DNA from: Aphelenchoides besseyi
Lineage: Eukaryota; Nematoda; Chromadorea; Rhabditida; Aphelenchoididae
Length of the DNA stretch: 64,000 nt
Direction of reading: 5' to 3'
Assembly (NCBI GenBank): GCA_024699855.1
Contig: JAMPIQ010000003.1
Coordinates: 5,394,001 to 5,458,000, forward strand
Shown here: piece after piece, positions 1 to 11,694 of the stretch
Layout: each line of letters begins with the position of its first letter
How positions within the stretch are numbered: position 1 is the first letter of the stretch
The notes under the pieces: generated by a model
Told to the model about the DNA's origin: nothing
Database searches by the model: none
Seen by the model: only the letters and a program-made list of their open reading frames with translations
Program-made: the position numbers and the translations under genes

Positions 1-978
1 TTTAAAAAATTTGTTGTGTCCGAACAGAAGCAGCAGTGCCAAACCGCGTCCCATTCCCTCGGAGCCAAAAAACGGCGCGAGTGGTCTTTTTTAGTTGTTG
101 TTTTTTGGAGTCTACAAATAAAGGTTATTGGTTATCGAAGGTCGGGACCTAACAAGATGAAAAGATAACATCAATTTACATCAACACAGATTGTGCTCAA
201 CGATCAATCGACAGCATAACGAATAAAATTTCCAGAATGAGAAAGTTTCTATCGAGCAATCCAGAAAAATTCGCCTACGCAATATTCAAATTTCATCTAC
301 TTTATCGGCTATCTGTTATCTTCGCACAGAAACATTTTCATTTCGCGGAACCTACGCAAACCGCTGATCATTTTTAAAAAAAGTACATCAAAATCCGTTC
401 ACACGCTTCCGATATCTCACCGAAGCGAACACATGCCCCTCTTATTGCAATAAAGGAAAGAATTAAACCAGATCCTTGTCTAGATTGACAATGCAAGAAG
501 TGACCGCACTAAACCTTGAAAAGACACTATTTAAAACTTCCAAGTCGGAGTAAAAGCTGTCCGGATGCGTTGTGGTTTTCGACAAAACACGTAATTTCTT
601 ACGGACATGGCACAGCTCATAAGTTGCTTACAGAAAATGAAAAGAACACAATGTAGAATGTACGGAATCCGACAGTGGAAATTGAGGCTTGTTTTCCAAT
701 AATTTGAACTAGTTGCTGAATTTAAACTTTTCAGGTTTTTGTGACTGCCATTTCCGAGAGACTCGACTTCATCATTTTCGAAGTAGTTGATGGAGAATTT
801 TCAAAATATCCAAGCGCATTCGATGGCATGTTAAGCGATTGAGTAATGGCTGTTTTTACAATACCCACGTAAATTTCTTGAACAAAGGCACCAAGTTTGC
901 CACCTTTGTCGACCGAACTCAAATCAAAATACGGGTACGGATGAATTGATTTGCAGAAAAACAATTTCAACCTTTTAG

Positions 979-1363
979 AAAGCAGCCAAGACACATTTTG
1001 AACAAAAATACAGTGACAAATCTCCAAAGATAACATTTGGCAGTCGTGCTGGATGCGAGTGCAACATTGAACTGGCCGGAGGAGAAACGGTTACGTATTA
1101 CGTCAAAACTAACCATGATTGTGGAGCTTCCAACAGCAGTAAGTTCAGTTGATTGATGTACATATTGAGGCTAACTTTCAGGTGTCCGCTCCGATTTGGA
1201 GTTGAAGGAGCTCTTTTTCTATCAACTTTTGGACCATTTGCGTATCGGCGCGAATATTGAGTTCGGAATTGATCAAAAGCGCGAACCCGTCTGGAAGAGA
1301 GGAACCATTTTGAAGAAGTGCGATATGTCAAAATTCTTAACTTTATTGATAATATTTGATTAA
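979..1363 (+). CDS. Two exons of an unrecognised gene (partial)
   Basis: Two plus-strand exons join cleanly: about 979-1138 (preceded by a CTTTTAG acceptor, ending in a GTAAG donor, phase 1) and 1182-1363 (after TTTCAG, ending at TAA). The joined frame gives roughly 113 residues with a Cys-x-Cys early and a predicted helix containing ELFFYQLLDHLRIG. I do not recognise the family with confidence; the helix recalls an expanded nematode kinase-like family, but that is only an impression. No start exon is visible: upstream sequence at 731-960 is open on both strands and gives no safe call. It sits directly upstream of a retrotransposon relic, so it may be a gene fragment. Confidence 0.4.
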
Positions 1364-1454
1364 TTTAGTCGACTTTTATGTTATTTTCAGATTCATGTTG
1401 CTGACTTAGTGAATTAGTCGAAAGCACGACGAAAATACCTTCATTTCCGGAAAT

Positions 1455-1930
1455 TCAGTTCCGTGGTGATGAACTATCAGCAAATATTTGGACAAGCGCA
1501 TAGAATGGATACGGAATGCTGCAATAACTTTTTCAAATTTGATTCTGTTTTCTACCAGTACTTAACTATGGCTCGCAAACTTGGACAATGTGAAAAAGTG
1601 AACGAAGCAAATTGACAACAACACAACGAGCAATAAAACGAAGACTTCTTGGGATTTGATTGCGAGACGAAGTTTGAGGTGTGGAAATCCGAGCAAAAAA
1701 CAATTCAAGACGCGGTGGAAGGTGCACTTCAACGTAGGTTTAGATGGGCTGGTCATATTGCAAGACGAACGGACAACCGCTAGACAACTAGAAGCACATT
1801 CTGGAGGCGTTGGGGTTACAAACGACTAATTGCAAGACCGGCTGATCGATGGCATAAGGACATGGAAAGAACGTTGGGCACCAACTGGAATCGAATCGCT
1901 GAGGATCGGAACGAATAGAAAGCGCGGTCG
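1455..1930 (+). mobile_element. Decayed RTE-type non-LTR retrotransposon, C-terminal part of the reverse transcriptase ORF
   Basis: Read across three frames, this stretch carries in order pieces typical of the end of RTE-like reverse transcriptase ORFs: FFKFDSVF (about 1527-1550), VLNYGSQTWTM (1558-1590), TQRAIKRRLLGI (from 1621), RRFRWAGHIARRTDNR (about 1727-1774) and RPADRWHKDMERTLG (from about 1838) then NWNRIAEDRNE. Order and spacing match the family tail, with internal loss between the first two blocks. Frames shift at least twice and two TAG stops replace Trp codons that the family usually carries (at 1775 and 1916). This is established family knowledge matched by eye. The copy is dead. 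No 5' part, target-site duplication or poly-A tail could be defined. Confidence 0.75.
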
Positions 1931-2031
1931 AAGTATTCGCATCATCATATCAATTAATTATCTTTTTTTTTGTTCACATTTTATTGTTGATTTGATGATT
2001 GAAACGAATAAACCTTTGTATTCTGTTTTAG

Positions 2032-2521
2032 CCAGCTGTTAACTCTGTTGCACTTGATACCGCCGATCTTGTACGACCAATCAAAAAATTTCCGCTTTCA
2101 TTCGAATTCCAATACTGTATCGGACATGAGCCCGAATCTCAAGAACCAACTGATCCCAAAAATGACTTCAGTAAATGCTCATTGTTCAACAATCATTTAG
2201 CTCTCAAACAAAAAGAACTTCGAGAAGTAGGAGGATCAACAAGCCCTCCGAAAATCGTCGATGCTTCAACCTTGTGCCGTCCAATTTCAATCACTACGCA
2301 AACTCAAACCGATAAGATCGAAACACCGAAAATAGTTACATGGGAGAGGTAATAAAATGAACGTCTGTTGTCTAGGTTGATGTTCTAGGTTCGAGCGTTA
2401 ATGCGAGCAGAAAAGGCTGAAACTGATGTGAAGGAAGCTGAAGAGTTCATTCTAATCACTTGCTCAAAATGCGATCGACAGCCTGTTGATCCGGCGCACG
2501 AGCATTTCGAGAAGATTCGCG
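2032..2521 (+). CDS. Possible exons of an unrecognised gene (partial)
   Basis: An open stretch begins after a strong TTCTGTTTTAG acceptor at 2031 and runs to about 2348, where GAGAG is followed by a GTAATA donor. A second open stretch starts after TTCTAG at 2389 and runs to about 2521, ending in CGC then GTAAGT. The second encodes a short acidic helix and then CSKCDRQPVDPAH, a Cys-x2-Cys pair. The phases of the two stretches do not match at the obvious donor, so either a different donor is used or the gene is broken. No family recognised. It is squeezed between a dead retrotransposon and a truncated enzyme gene, which favours a fragment. Confidence 0.35.
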
Positions 2522-2594
2522 TAAGTTCACTCCAACTCTCCAATGTAACAAAGACTCAGGATGATGAATATTGAGACAATTTTTTAATATAAAT

Positions 2595-2890
2595 TTACTT
2601 CTTGTAAGACGAAGAAACTTGAGGATCTTGAATCGGACGTATTCTGCCACCAAAATTTAATCGATATGTGCCGGTTTTCCATCGAATTTCGGAGCTGATA
2701 AGTGCCATCAAATAGATCGGTAATGCCATTGTTTCCCTGTACAACCAACAAACTGCAAACTGAGCAACAGAGAATGGAAGAGGTCCGTTCTGCAAACATC
2801 AAAAGTTAACTCATTTGATCAAAAACAAGCCTGAATAAAAGTGATTAGCGTAAAATCGCAAATGGCCCAATATGTGATATGCACGTTCAT
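2595..2890 (-). pseudogene. 3' fragment of a ceramide glucosyltransferase (UGCG, GT21) gene
   Basis: The last exon (2595 to about 2794) encodes the C-terminal membrane and tail region of glucosylceramide synthase: a hydrophobic segment with AVCWLYRETMALPIYL, then SEIRWKTGTYRLNFGG, which aligns with the family's conserved ISWRTGxYRLRCGG ending. An upstream piece to 2890 adds a membrane stretch (HITYWAICDFTLITFIQ) and joins in phase 0 only if the roughly 41-nt intron uses a GC donor (CAG|GCTTG...GCAG). A TGA lies in frame just before, and the next sequence upstream belongs to a plus-strand gene starting at 3022. The catalytic N-terminal three quarters of the roughly 390-residue enzyme is therefore absent. 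I infer a truncated duplicate rather than a working gene. Confidence 0.7.
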
Positions 2891-3021
2891 TCAACAAAAG
2901 CGGTTGTTTACATGCAACTCTTCAATGTCGAAGAATCGAACTTTGACGATAATCGAATTAAAAATTATTTTCTGTCTGGATCTTGAGTTCTCAACGAGAT
3001 GATTGTTGCGTGTAGCACAAT

Positions 3022-4163
3022 ATGGGTTTTGGGATACTTGTCATTCTAATCGTATTCAATGCAAAGGTTGTTGAGACGTCGAATTTACTTTACAACAACA
3101 CCCACTATTCCATTACAAACAGTAACTTACCAGTAGATCATTGGATAAAAATTATCGGGAGTACTGGAAGATACACGGAGGTAAGGTTTGGAGTACAACT
3201 AAAAGAACCGGCATGTAGAATGCTCTGTATGATTGAGTATTTAGAAGAAACCAGTTAAAACGAATAAGACGCCTACGAAACTTACGGGAAATGTTTGCAC
3301 TAGTTCCAACCTTACAGTTTGCAATGTAATGCGTGAAGAATTCATGTGCCTCTGCTCGTTGCCTCTGGGAAGTAAGTGCATTCAATCGTTTGAAAGTCTT
3401 ATTTTTAGGTACCTATCGACCTTTCCGATCGTGTACAGACGTTCTAAAGGTCGTAAATATTCAACATTACGTTTACGAGATCCACTACAAACTGAACGAA
3501 TTTGCAGTCAAAAGTGAATACGACCTTCTACGCAATTTGAATATTTTGGTTAGTATCAACCCAAAATTGGTTGTTGTATTTCGAAAAGGATGTGGTTCCA
3601 ATCAAAAAACCTATTTCTTCCAGTTCGCTCTCTTAAGATCGCTCAACACCCAATCCCCTGGTATTGTACGTGACGTCGATCTGCAACTCGGACATCCAAC
3701 ATTTTTCGAGAGAACACGTTTGTTCTACCGTCAGAACATTTCACAAATCGTCAAGTTCAAAATGGTAATGTTATTGGTAACTTCCACTAAATACCACTTT
3801 TGTAGTCCAGATTCTTATACCCAATTTACTTTGACCATTTGGAACAGAAGAAATTGGGTTGTACGCAGATAAACGACCCAAGCTGCTCGAATTCAACGAT
3901 ATGTCACAACTGTACTCCCGAATTCTTTAATCCAAATCACCGAGATTTCTGGCCCGTTTTGATTCGTGTTCTCTTGTTATTTCTGATCTTTCTTGTAATT
4001 GGTATCGGCTACAAATACAACACCTTGGAGCGGGGAGTCGAACGGTAAGAAGCCATTTCCATTCAATCGTTTTGTTTGATTTAGACATCGAGCTCGGGAA
4101 TCAGCTATAGAACAACTGGATTTTGAACAAAATAAACAAAGTTGTATTACGACGGCGTTGTAA
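3022..4163 (+). CDS. Single-pass (type I) membrane protein, unknown function
   Basis: Five exons: 3022-3180, 3245-3371, 3409-3764, 3806-4044 and 4085-4163. All phases agree and give 319 residues. Residues 1-19 form a signal peptide. The ectodomain has several Cys and N-glycosylation sequons and a Cys-rich patch (SNSTICHNC, about residues 242-250) just before one transmembrane helix around residues 263-283 (VLIRVLLLFLIFLVIGIG). The cytoplasmic tail is about 35 residues and charged. An AATAAAG signal follows the stop at about 4175. I do not recognise the family. The membrane topology is seen directly; function is unknown. The upstream intergenic gap is short and contains the 5' end of the truncated UGCG copy on the other strand. 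Confidence 0.75.
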
Positions 4164-5024
4164 ATAGTCAACAGTAATAAAGTTTATCAATAACCTTGAG
4201 TTTACTTTATAGTCTCAACGATCGATTCCACAATTTGTCTACTAGATATTGAAATTCGTTGAACATTGACATTGAACGTTCAGTTTCTAGCTCAATATTC
4301 TTCACCAAATGCTCGTTGAAACAACGAAAGCGTTATGAGAACCACTATTGATAAGAATGATTGCACGATAACAAAGTATTTGCTATTTCATCGTTTATTT
4401 GTTGTTTATTCTACGAGAAACCGCTCCAATTTCACACGTAAGGACTACTTGAGTATTTGATTAGAATGACAATTTTTGCGAACTATTTTCAAACGAATTA
4501 TGTGTGAACACTAGAAAAGGAGCCACGGAAACTGGGAATGATGTGGAAATAGACACGACATTAAAATTCCGCTTCAGATGAGTATGTTTGCCCGAAATTC
4601 AGGCGGATTATCAGTAACGTAAATCCCGTGAATGTGAAGAATGATCATAAAAGCGGACCCACATTTTAACCGACGAAAAGAAAACTGAGTTTGTGTGCTC
4701 GACGTCAAATTACACTGACAACTTACTAAACCCAATCACCAACGAAAATGCAATTTGAATCAACAGATTTGATCGAAACTTCTTAGTTGTATCAAAACCT
4801 CAAGAGACCAATAAATATCGGGGTTTATAACGCTGACGACTAGACAAAACGGGATTGGAGTGCAAAGAATAAAAAGTTATTAAAAACATACAAAAAATAT
4901 TCCCGAAAAAAGGAAGGTGCTGCGAAACCTGGAAGGTGATGGGGAAGACGAGTGGCTTTCGCGCAGTCGTCCACCTTCAAAACTGCTACGAGCTCTTGGG
5001 CGCAGGCTGAAATCAATCAGATGG
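4164..5024. other. Intergenic; nothing supported
   Basis: About 860 bases between two convergent-facing stop codons. Apart from the polyadenylation signal near 4175 for the upstream gene I see no exon chain, RNA gene or repeat. A more GC-rich patch at 4915-5010 is probably 3' UTR of the minus-strand PAIP1-like gene. Confidence 0.5.
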
Positions 5025-7390
5025 TTATTTCAAATGGTTCATGAAGATAATAAATACCGCATTCAACTCCTCCTCATCGACCGTCAACTTTTCTAACGCT
5101 TTTTCGGCGGTACTAATGGCCGTTGCTTCCGCTTGCTCACGAAGGAATGCTTCGTAGTCCTGAAGCATTCGTTTAGAAAACCAAAAATACTAAAGGAACA
5201 ACCTGGGCCATCTCATCGTCCATTCCACCGAACGCCGTCTCCATGTCCCGGCAGTTGTCCTCGAGGAACTTCCGCTCCTCTTCAGACAACGGTTGACCGT
5301 CTAAAGCCAAATGTAAGTTCTATTCCTTTTTTCTAATTGTTTACCTGGACCGTACATTACCACGTCCGCTTGAGCGCCATTGTACGAAGAACCGTGCATT
5401 GTTCCGTTCTGAAACATGAACTATTATCAATCAAGTCCAATGAAACAAACCAAAAGGTCGTCGTTCTTTGTGACACCCCATTGCTTTTCGCGCAGTTGGT
5501 TCAATTGACGAATGTTGTGTTTCACTGAGTCGCTGATTGAAATCGAGTTTTCCATCAGTTCGTTTAGTCGACCAAAAATTTGGTTCAAGTACACAGGATC
5601 CTGATCGTCTTCCACGTGCCTTCCCGTCAATTTGAGCACTTGAACGATACTCTTGACGATCTGATCGGTGAGATCTTCACAGTCAAGCAGTATTCGGATC
5701 AAATTGATCATGTACGTGCCCAACCGAGATACCCGAATTCCGTTGTTCTGATTTGCGCGTACAAAAAGCTTTCAATTTAATCATACCTCGGTCTTATCGT
5801 ACAGTTCAGCAAGAAACACGACAAAGTTGCACAGGTGATCGCGTTCCAAATTTGCCACTCCATTGTCCATGAACTGGGCGATGCGCGGAATAACGTACTG
5901 AGATGTGAACGATTTCACATCCGAATCCAAAAGTTTGCACAAACGAGCTACCGAGTATTGTGCGTCCGTTCCCATATACGACATCTCCACGATTAACCAA
6001 GCCACTAGTTCGTAGTCATCTTTCGTTAGTCCAGACGAAATGCGACCTTTGATTGCGTTTGCCCACAATTCGTATTCGTGCGGTTCAGTAACCAACTGTT
6101 CAAGACCGATTTGAATCTAAAAATTCCGAATTAGTGTGTCAGTCATCGATTCATTGCTCACCTCAACGATTGCCATTCGGTTTTGATTATTTTGAATGGT
6201 CTGCGACAGTTCAGCGCTAATTGGGAATTGATTGAACTGTGCGGGACTCAAATCGTTTGTTGATGATTGAATTCCGTCGTTTTGAGCGAATAGCGAAAGT
6301 TGCGGTTCTTGTGACATATACGAATGTGGCGACTGTGAAGCCGGAACTGATTGTTGATACTTCGAAGCTGCATCAGCATACGTTTGAACCTGTGCTTGTT
6401 GTCCAATTTGCCCGTACTGACTATTCGAGTTTGCAAACATTCGATGCATGGCGGAGTATTGCGAACGAGTTGGCGACTCGTACGTTTGCATATGCGGATA
6501 TCCACGCATCTGTTGTTGCTGAACGAGTGCAACGTGCTGTTGCGCTTGCATGGCCGACTGCTGGTTTTGAATAGGCTGAAAATCAAAGGGTGAGAAGTTT
6601 GGAAACAAGACATTCGATTTTCGGATCGTGAGTTGCAATTCGGCTCATAGACGACGACTGCGAACCGAATCACGCGCTCGATGTTTCCAAAAAAATAAGC
6701 TGGATAAACAACCCGTGCTTTGCAGTCGCACAAAAACTGCACGAGTGTAAAATTCGAACAAACCTGAGCACCGGTCATGTAACTTGAGTAGTGCGCGGAG
6801 TAGTTGGACATCGGCGCTGATTGGGTTTCTTGGTTTGTCATGTACTGAAAGAAACGATGTTGAATATTTTGGGGTTGCTGATTCCACTCACGCGAACGCC
6901 CGGAGTAAACGCGGGGGCATCTGGATTTAATCGATGAGCAAACCCGGCGGCTGCCGCTGAGCCGTTCATTGTTCCGTTTCCATATCCGGCCATTGGTCTT
7001 GAGTAAACTGCTGCTGAAATAATCGGCACTAAATTCTGTTGAAATGAAATGCAAAAGACAAACAAAGAAGTTCTCCTAAGCTGCACGCAGCGCGCGCAGT
7101 GTGCGCACACCGATAGGCGGCGAGGAAAGAACATGACAGCGATTATCGACTGTCGACAGTTCGAGTCATTCGAGTTACAGTTTCCGATGGTGCCGAGAAC
7201 TTACAGTTGGGGAGCTGATTGCTCAGTTGTTGCGCATCGTAGTAGCCATTGTACGGCATTGATGGGTTCGAATAATATTGTTGTTGGACTGGTTGAGCTG
7301 CAACGAAACAATTGAATGAGCTGATGGACGACAACACTGACTGTTGTTGAAAGTACCGTTGGTATTTCTGAAGAAACGTCGATCAGACAT
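5025..7390 (-). CDS. paip1: PAIP1-like poly(A)-binding-protein-interacting protein
   Basis: Ten exons, from 5': 7342-7390, 7205-7297, 6892-7013, 6764-6844, 6162-6575, 5787-6116, 5451-5747, 5345-5408, 5203-5300, 5025-5159. The frame is intact, 560 residues. Near residue 76 it has a PAM2 motif (RLNPDAPAFTPG), the peptide that binds the MLLE domain of poly(A)-binding protein. A Gln-rich spacer follows (residues about 115-250), then a MIF4G-type helical repeat domain (about residues 260-460) and an acidic C-terminal region with GGMDDEMAQ. This order is that of PAIP1, which links PABP to eIF4A/eIF3 and stimulates translation. The start MSDRRFFRN follows directly in frame with no better upstream ATG. 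Domain order is seen; function is family knowledge. Vertebrate PAIP1 is similar in layout and somewhat shorter. Confidence 0.85.
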
Positions 7391-8919
7391 TCGGACCCAA
7401 TTGAATGGGCAAAGCGATCAGATTTAGCTACTCGAGTCAACTGGCAAGATGGACGATGTAAGTCGATGGTCAGCAAATGAAAACGCGCTCTTTGCGTTTC
7501 ACTTAGTGATCTAATAATCTGGAAATAAGAATTGTTGACTTCATGTTGTGCACGAATATTAAGAAGAAGATAATTGGCGAACGGAATTCGCGATTAACGA
7601 AACATTTTCTTTGCGAATATGTTAAAGAAGACGGAAACCCACGAAAACGTTTGCGAACCACAGAATAAAGTGGTAGGCGGTGATAGAAGAGAAATTGAAA
7701 ATGATAAACAAAACCAGTGGGTAGAAGGAAGTCACGTGCTGAACGGACGATGTTGGAGTCTGCCAAAATATTTTGCACTGGAACGTTCGCAGTTGGTTGT
7801 GAGACGCTGGAGAAAACACTCAATTCGATTAACAAACTTGATGCTTATTAAGTGGAAAAAGATAAAAAGCGATGCGAAACGAATGTTTGGTGGGATTCTG
7901 AACGCCGATCGGTGGTTTAAATGCGAACGGAATTGTGAATTTTGTTTACGAAAACGCAAAGAGATGGGTGAACTCCGAAGAGCGGAGATGTTTTGCTCCT
8001 CGGTCAGCACACGAAACGGACAGCTCAGTCTGCTGGTGAATGTAAAAGACCTTCCTTCGCGTTGTGAACATAGAAGTCTTTTGAGGGCACAAAATGAACG
8101 TGCCGAGACGAACATACGACATAGTAGAGAGCGTCGAACTAGTCGGCCAATTGGTGGCTGAACGGCGAGAACAGAACGGCAACACCGTCCGCATGAGCAC
8201 GAGACTTTTCGACGAGAAAAAGCACGAGACCAGTGGACGAGCGTTTTTTTTTCGATTTCGTTTTTTATGTCACTCTCCGGTCGGCAAAAACAAGCAAAAG
8301 AACGAAGCGAACGGTCGGTGTGCTGTGAAGGTTACGTCGAAAAGGTGAGAGCAAAGTCGCGTGAAGAGTTCTTTTAACCGTTCAATTTAAACGTAAACAA
8401 CCGAACGGCTCCAACACACGAAACAGTTTCTTAGCGTTCCGATTAGCTTTCACGGTTCGATGAAAACAATTTTCTTTGATTGCTGATGTCGAGTTTGAAT
8501 GTTCTGTGAATTATTAGTCCGTTCCTATTAAGGACTTTGACAAAATTGTCTTAGAGCTCAGTGAGTTTGTTAATTAAAGTCAGCGGACATATCAGAAACA
8601 CGGACCAAACTCTACGTTCATCATCGCTCTGAATAGTCCGCTATTCGACACTAAGCCACGATTGAAGCAGACGCAAACACCCATAGGTTGGGGTTGAAAC
8701 GAGGAACACAAGGTTGTATGTTCTTTTCGTTTTCTCTGTTCGTCTGACTACTCGCTCTGTTGTGTTCGTTTGTAGAAAGAACTTTATTGCGCTATTCGAA
8801 TTGCAACAGGAGTATTACAAACAAAACACGAATTTCCGTCTCTTAAACGACAAATTGAATTTACTTCTTAAGTAAATTTGGTTCGCTGATATGTATAACA
8901 GAAGAACAATTAGGAAGAG
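7391..8919. other. Intergenic, probable promoter of the PAIP1-like gene; only unsupported ORFs
   Basis: About 1.5 kb upstream of the PAIP1-like start. A 180-codon plus-strand ORF at 7619-8161 is open but has no recognisable domain, a composition like surrounding non-coding DNA and overlapping open frames on the other strand, so I do not call it. No RNA gene or repeat seen. Confidence 0.45.
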
Positions 8920-10466
8920 TCAATTGCCAGTGTTTTCAATTTCTGATTCTCGTTTCAATATCAATGGTTCGTACAGGGCACGACGTTGATCGAAGAGGTT
9001 TTGAATATCACTTAATGTTATGAAACCGTCTCCGTCGCCATCCAGTTGCTAAACCATTGATTAAACTAACGAACATCCGAAAACCTACTCGAAATTGCTG
9101 TCGAGCAAAATTTATAAGCCACGGATTGATTGTTTGACGTCTTCCGGACTTATCTATTTGCGAGCCATGAATACTCGCTGTGTGACTTAAACCAAATGTT
9201 GCTGCATCACTCGATGACGTACAACCGGCAATTGAAGCATTTAAATCGAAAACGGATTTCGTGTATTGAATGAATGCCGACTCGTCCACTTTGTGTTGTT
9301 CATTTGGTTGCATGAGGGCAAAGGCGAACTGAGCGGCGGTAGTTGAAGGTATGAAGCTTTGAGAGTTTGGTTGATTAAACGTGGTTGTCAGATCAAAAAG
9401 AAACAGAATTAGGTCTTCAAATGTTATCAACTTCTGTGCTCTGTTCTGAGCAATGGCCAAGAAGACGCGGTCGGCAAAATCGTAGTCAGCGGCTCCTTTG
9501 AATAAAAGCCGAAAAATTTGATGAAATTGCATTTTAGAAATACGACCATTACTTGCGATCTAAAAATTAAACAAAAAACGTAAATTACAACTTCGTCGCT
9601 TACAGCTTTGAAATTGCGATAAAGAAAAACGAGAAACGGTCTTCTGAAGGATGTTAGTTTCTCGAGAGCGTCTAATGAAGGAGCTGAAACAGACGGTAAC
9701 AAACTTTGAGAATTGAGACTTACGCTGAGTGTTAAATGGATTCAACAAAAGATCCTCGACATCCACTTCTACGTCTATAAATAAGACCAATTATTCAAAT
9801 CGTTTAGTTCATTTGCGTGTCTAATGTACGATGAAGTTAATTTAAAGATCTCTGATGTTTTGTCACTGTACTCTTGTATCTTTAGACAATCTGCTCAGAA
9901 CTGCTCGGCTAACTCGTGCTCTTTTTGTGTTTCTTATTAAATGCAAAACGGCGGACAATAGCCCTTTACTCGTGCATGTCCGGAAACGACGCATCTCGAG
10001 AGTGCACTGAATTCAGCGGATGGCGTGTTTTCGCTTTTAACTGACCGTTATCATAGTAGCAAAGGAAGTATTGGAAACGACGATACGACCAGTAGATCGT
10101 TGACATCAATCCATTTCCAAAACGTAGACGGAAATTCCGTGAACCGTATTGTCTAAAGAATCAAAAATTAGAAAAATAACGAATCCTAAGAATGAACTAA
10201 TTATCCAACGGAAATCGCATTTCACTGCATGAAAAAGAAGAATACAGTACGAGAAGAACGTTATGTTTCTCTACGAACTGCATCAAAACGATTCGTATAG
10301 TATTTTAATTGACAGTTGCATCACAACCTTCTGCTTACCGTTCGAGATTTCGTTGCCTCTCGGACGCCGTCTTCTTCTTCATGGTTCTCGGATCAGAAGC
10401 GTGGATATCAAATGATTTGTTGTGCCGAGAACCGCGGAATGTTCTCCATCGTAAAACTACCCACAT
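8920..10466 (-). CDS. Divergent EF-hand calcium sensor of the KChIP/neuronal calcium sensor type
   Basis: Six exons fit in phase: 10339-10466, 10046-10152, 9724-9774, 9604-9683, 9089-9559, 8920-9048, giving 321 residues. After a basic, aromatic N-terminal region comes ALEKLTSF then FLYRNFK (about residues 100-120), the entry helix typical of KChIP/NCS proteins, followed by two EF-hand-like units and a last unit QLDGDGDGFITLSD (about residue 280). Only this last loop has a full set of acidic calcium ligands; the earlier loops (for example AIASNGRIS and AIAQNRAQKLI) lack them. An insertion of about 50 residues rich in Ser precedes the last hand. By family knowledge such proteins tune Kv4 channels or other membrane targets. 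The first two exons and the roughly 270-nt intron after them are less certain than the rest; the first start could also be the inner ATG at 10382. Confidence 0.65.
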
Positions 10467-11694
10467 TTCAACCAACAATTGGACGTTGTCCCGCCCACTT
10501 TTGCCTAATGATTAAAGGGCTACAATTCGGACCTTGTCTTCTTTCCTTCTTTCTCGCTTTGTACTCCGTTTTGCTACTCTTTTCGTTTTCCGAATTTCAG
10601 CGGATTTACTCGACCAAACGAATTACTAAAAGTTACTTGTAAAAATCGTACGAGATAAAACTCGTTAGCGATCAGTCTCTATAAATACACACGAATTCCG
10701 GTGGTCGGCCAGAGTCTGTCAAATGCACTACCAAAGGATAATCATTGTCTTCAATTCAATAAGCGGATGTTGTCATTAACATTTTTGCTGTCAAGGACAA
10801 CCGAGTGAAATAATCGCTTAATGAACTTCAGGTTTCAAAATACGGTGACAACATCGTAAAAGAAACTTGCAATCCATATAAACAAACGCGGAGAATTAGT
10901 GAGTGGGAACAGTCAGTTCAATAGAAACAACTTTCGAAAGTTTTTTCAAAACACAGCTGACATTTTGCATCCAATCACTCATGAAGTGATGGCATGTCAC
11001 TGCAAACTGACCGGAAGGGAATGTGCATCATAAATGGGTTAACCAGAGAATAACAAACTCGGAAGTAGTCGATCAGCGCGATTATACAGGATCGTGGAAG
11101 ACAAACTCACGACTCGAACACCCTACAAATTTTGCTATTTTGGACTAAACGCTCAATAGTCATGGGAATTCGACGTCTATTGTCTTATTAAACTTAATTA
11201 CAAATCCTGAAAGTGGACTAATTAATTTCGTTTCTGGTCGACAATAATCGAATTCGTTCTTTTATTCGCCAAAAACATGCGACCCATCTAAAAGATTCGA
11301 CTGGATTGCGAAGCTCTTAGTTTAGTTCAATAGCCTCGGCGACACGTGGCTCTCTGTGAAGTAATAAAATCGGTTCCAGTTGGCTAATTTCGAGTTTGAA
11401 ACAACATGTAAATGTTTTGAGAACTAAGCCAAATTCACAAGTCAAAAACGAACGTATCAAGAATTGAAACGGGAATCGAGAATGTCGACCATCCGCAGAC
11501 AAGAGATATCCGCTTTTCGGTTGTAGTCACAGCCATTTCCTTTGCTTATCAATTGAAGACCCTTCACTCAAGAAGCCAAACATCTTTACAGTCCAATTCG
11601 TCAACGCCCACGGAATAAGTAATACGGAAGTTTTACCCTCTTTACTTCTATTAAGTACAATAAATGAAATAAGTGAATAAGACAAGAAATGCCA
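10467..11694. other. Intergenic; nothing firm
   Basis: Contains the upstream region of the calcium-sensor gene and the 3' flank of the RhoGAP gene. Short overlapping ORFs are open on both strands but none shows a domain or a splice chain. Confidence 0.45.

Noticed and set aside
6248..7054. 268-codon minus ORF across the PAIP1-like gene
   Set aside because: Runs through introns in a different frame from the spliced Gln-rich and PAM2 exons; a shadow.
7619..8161. 180-codon plus-strand ORF upstream of the PAIP1-like gene
   Set aside because: No domain, biased only by a low-stop background, and equally open frames on the opposite strand.
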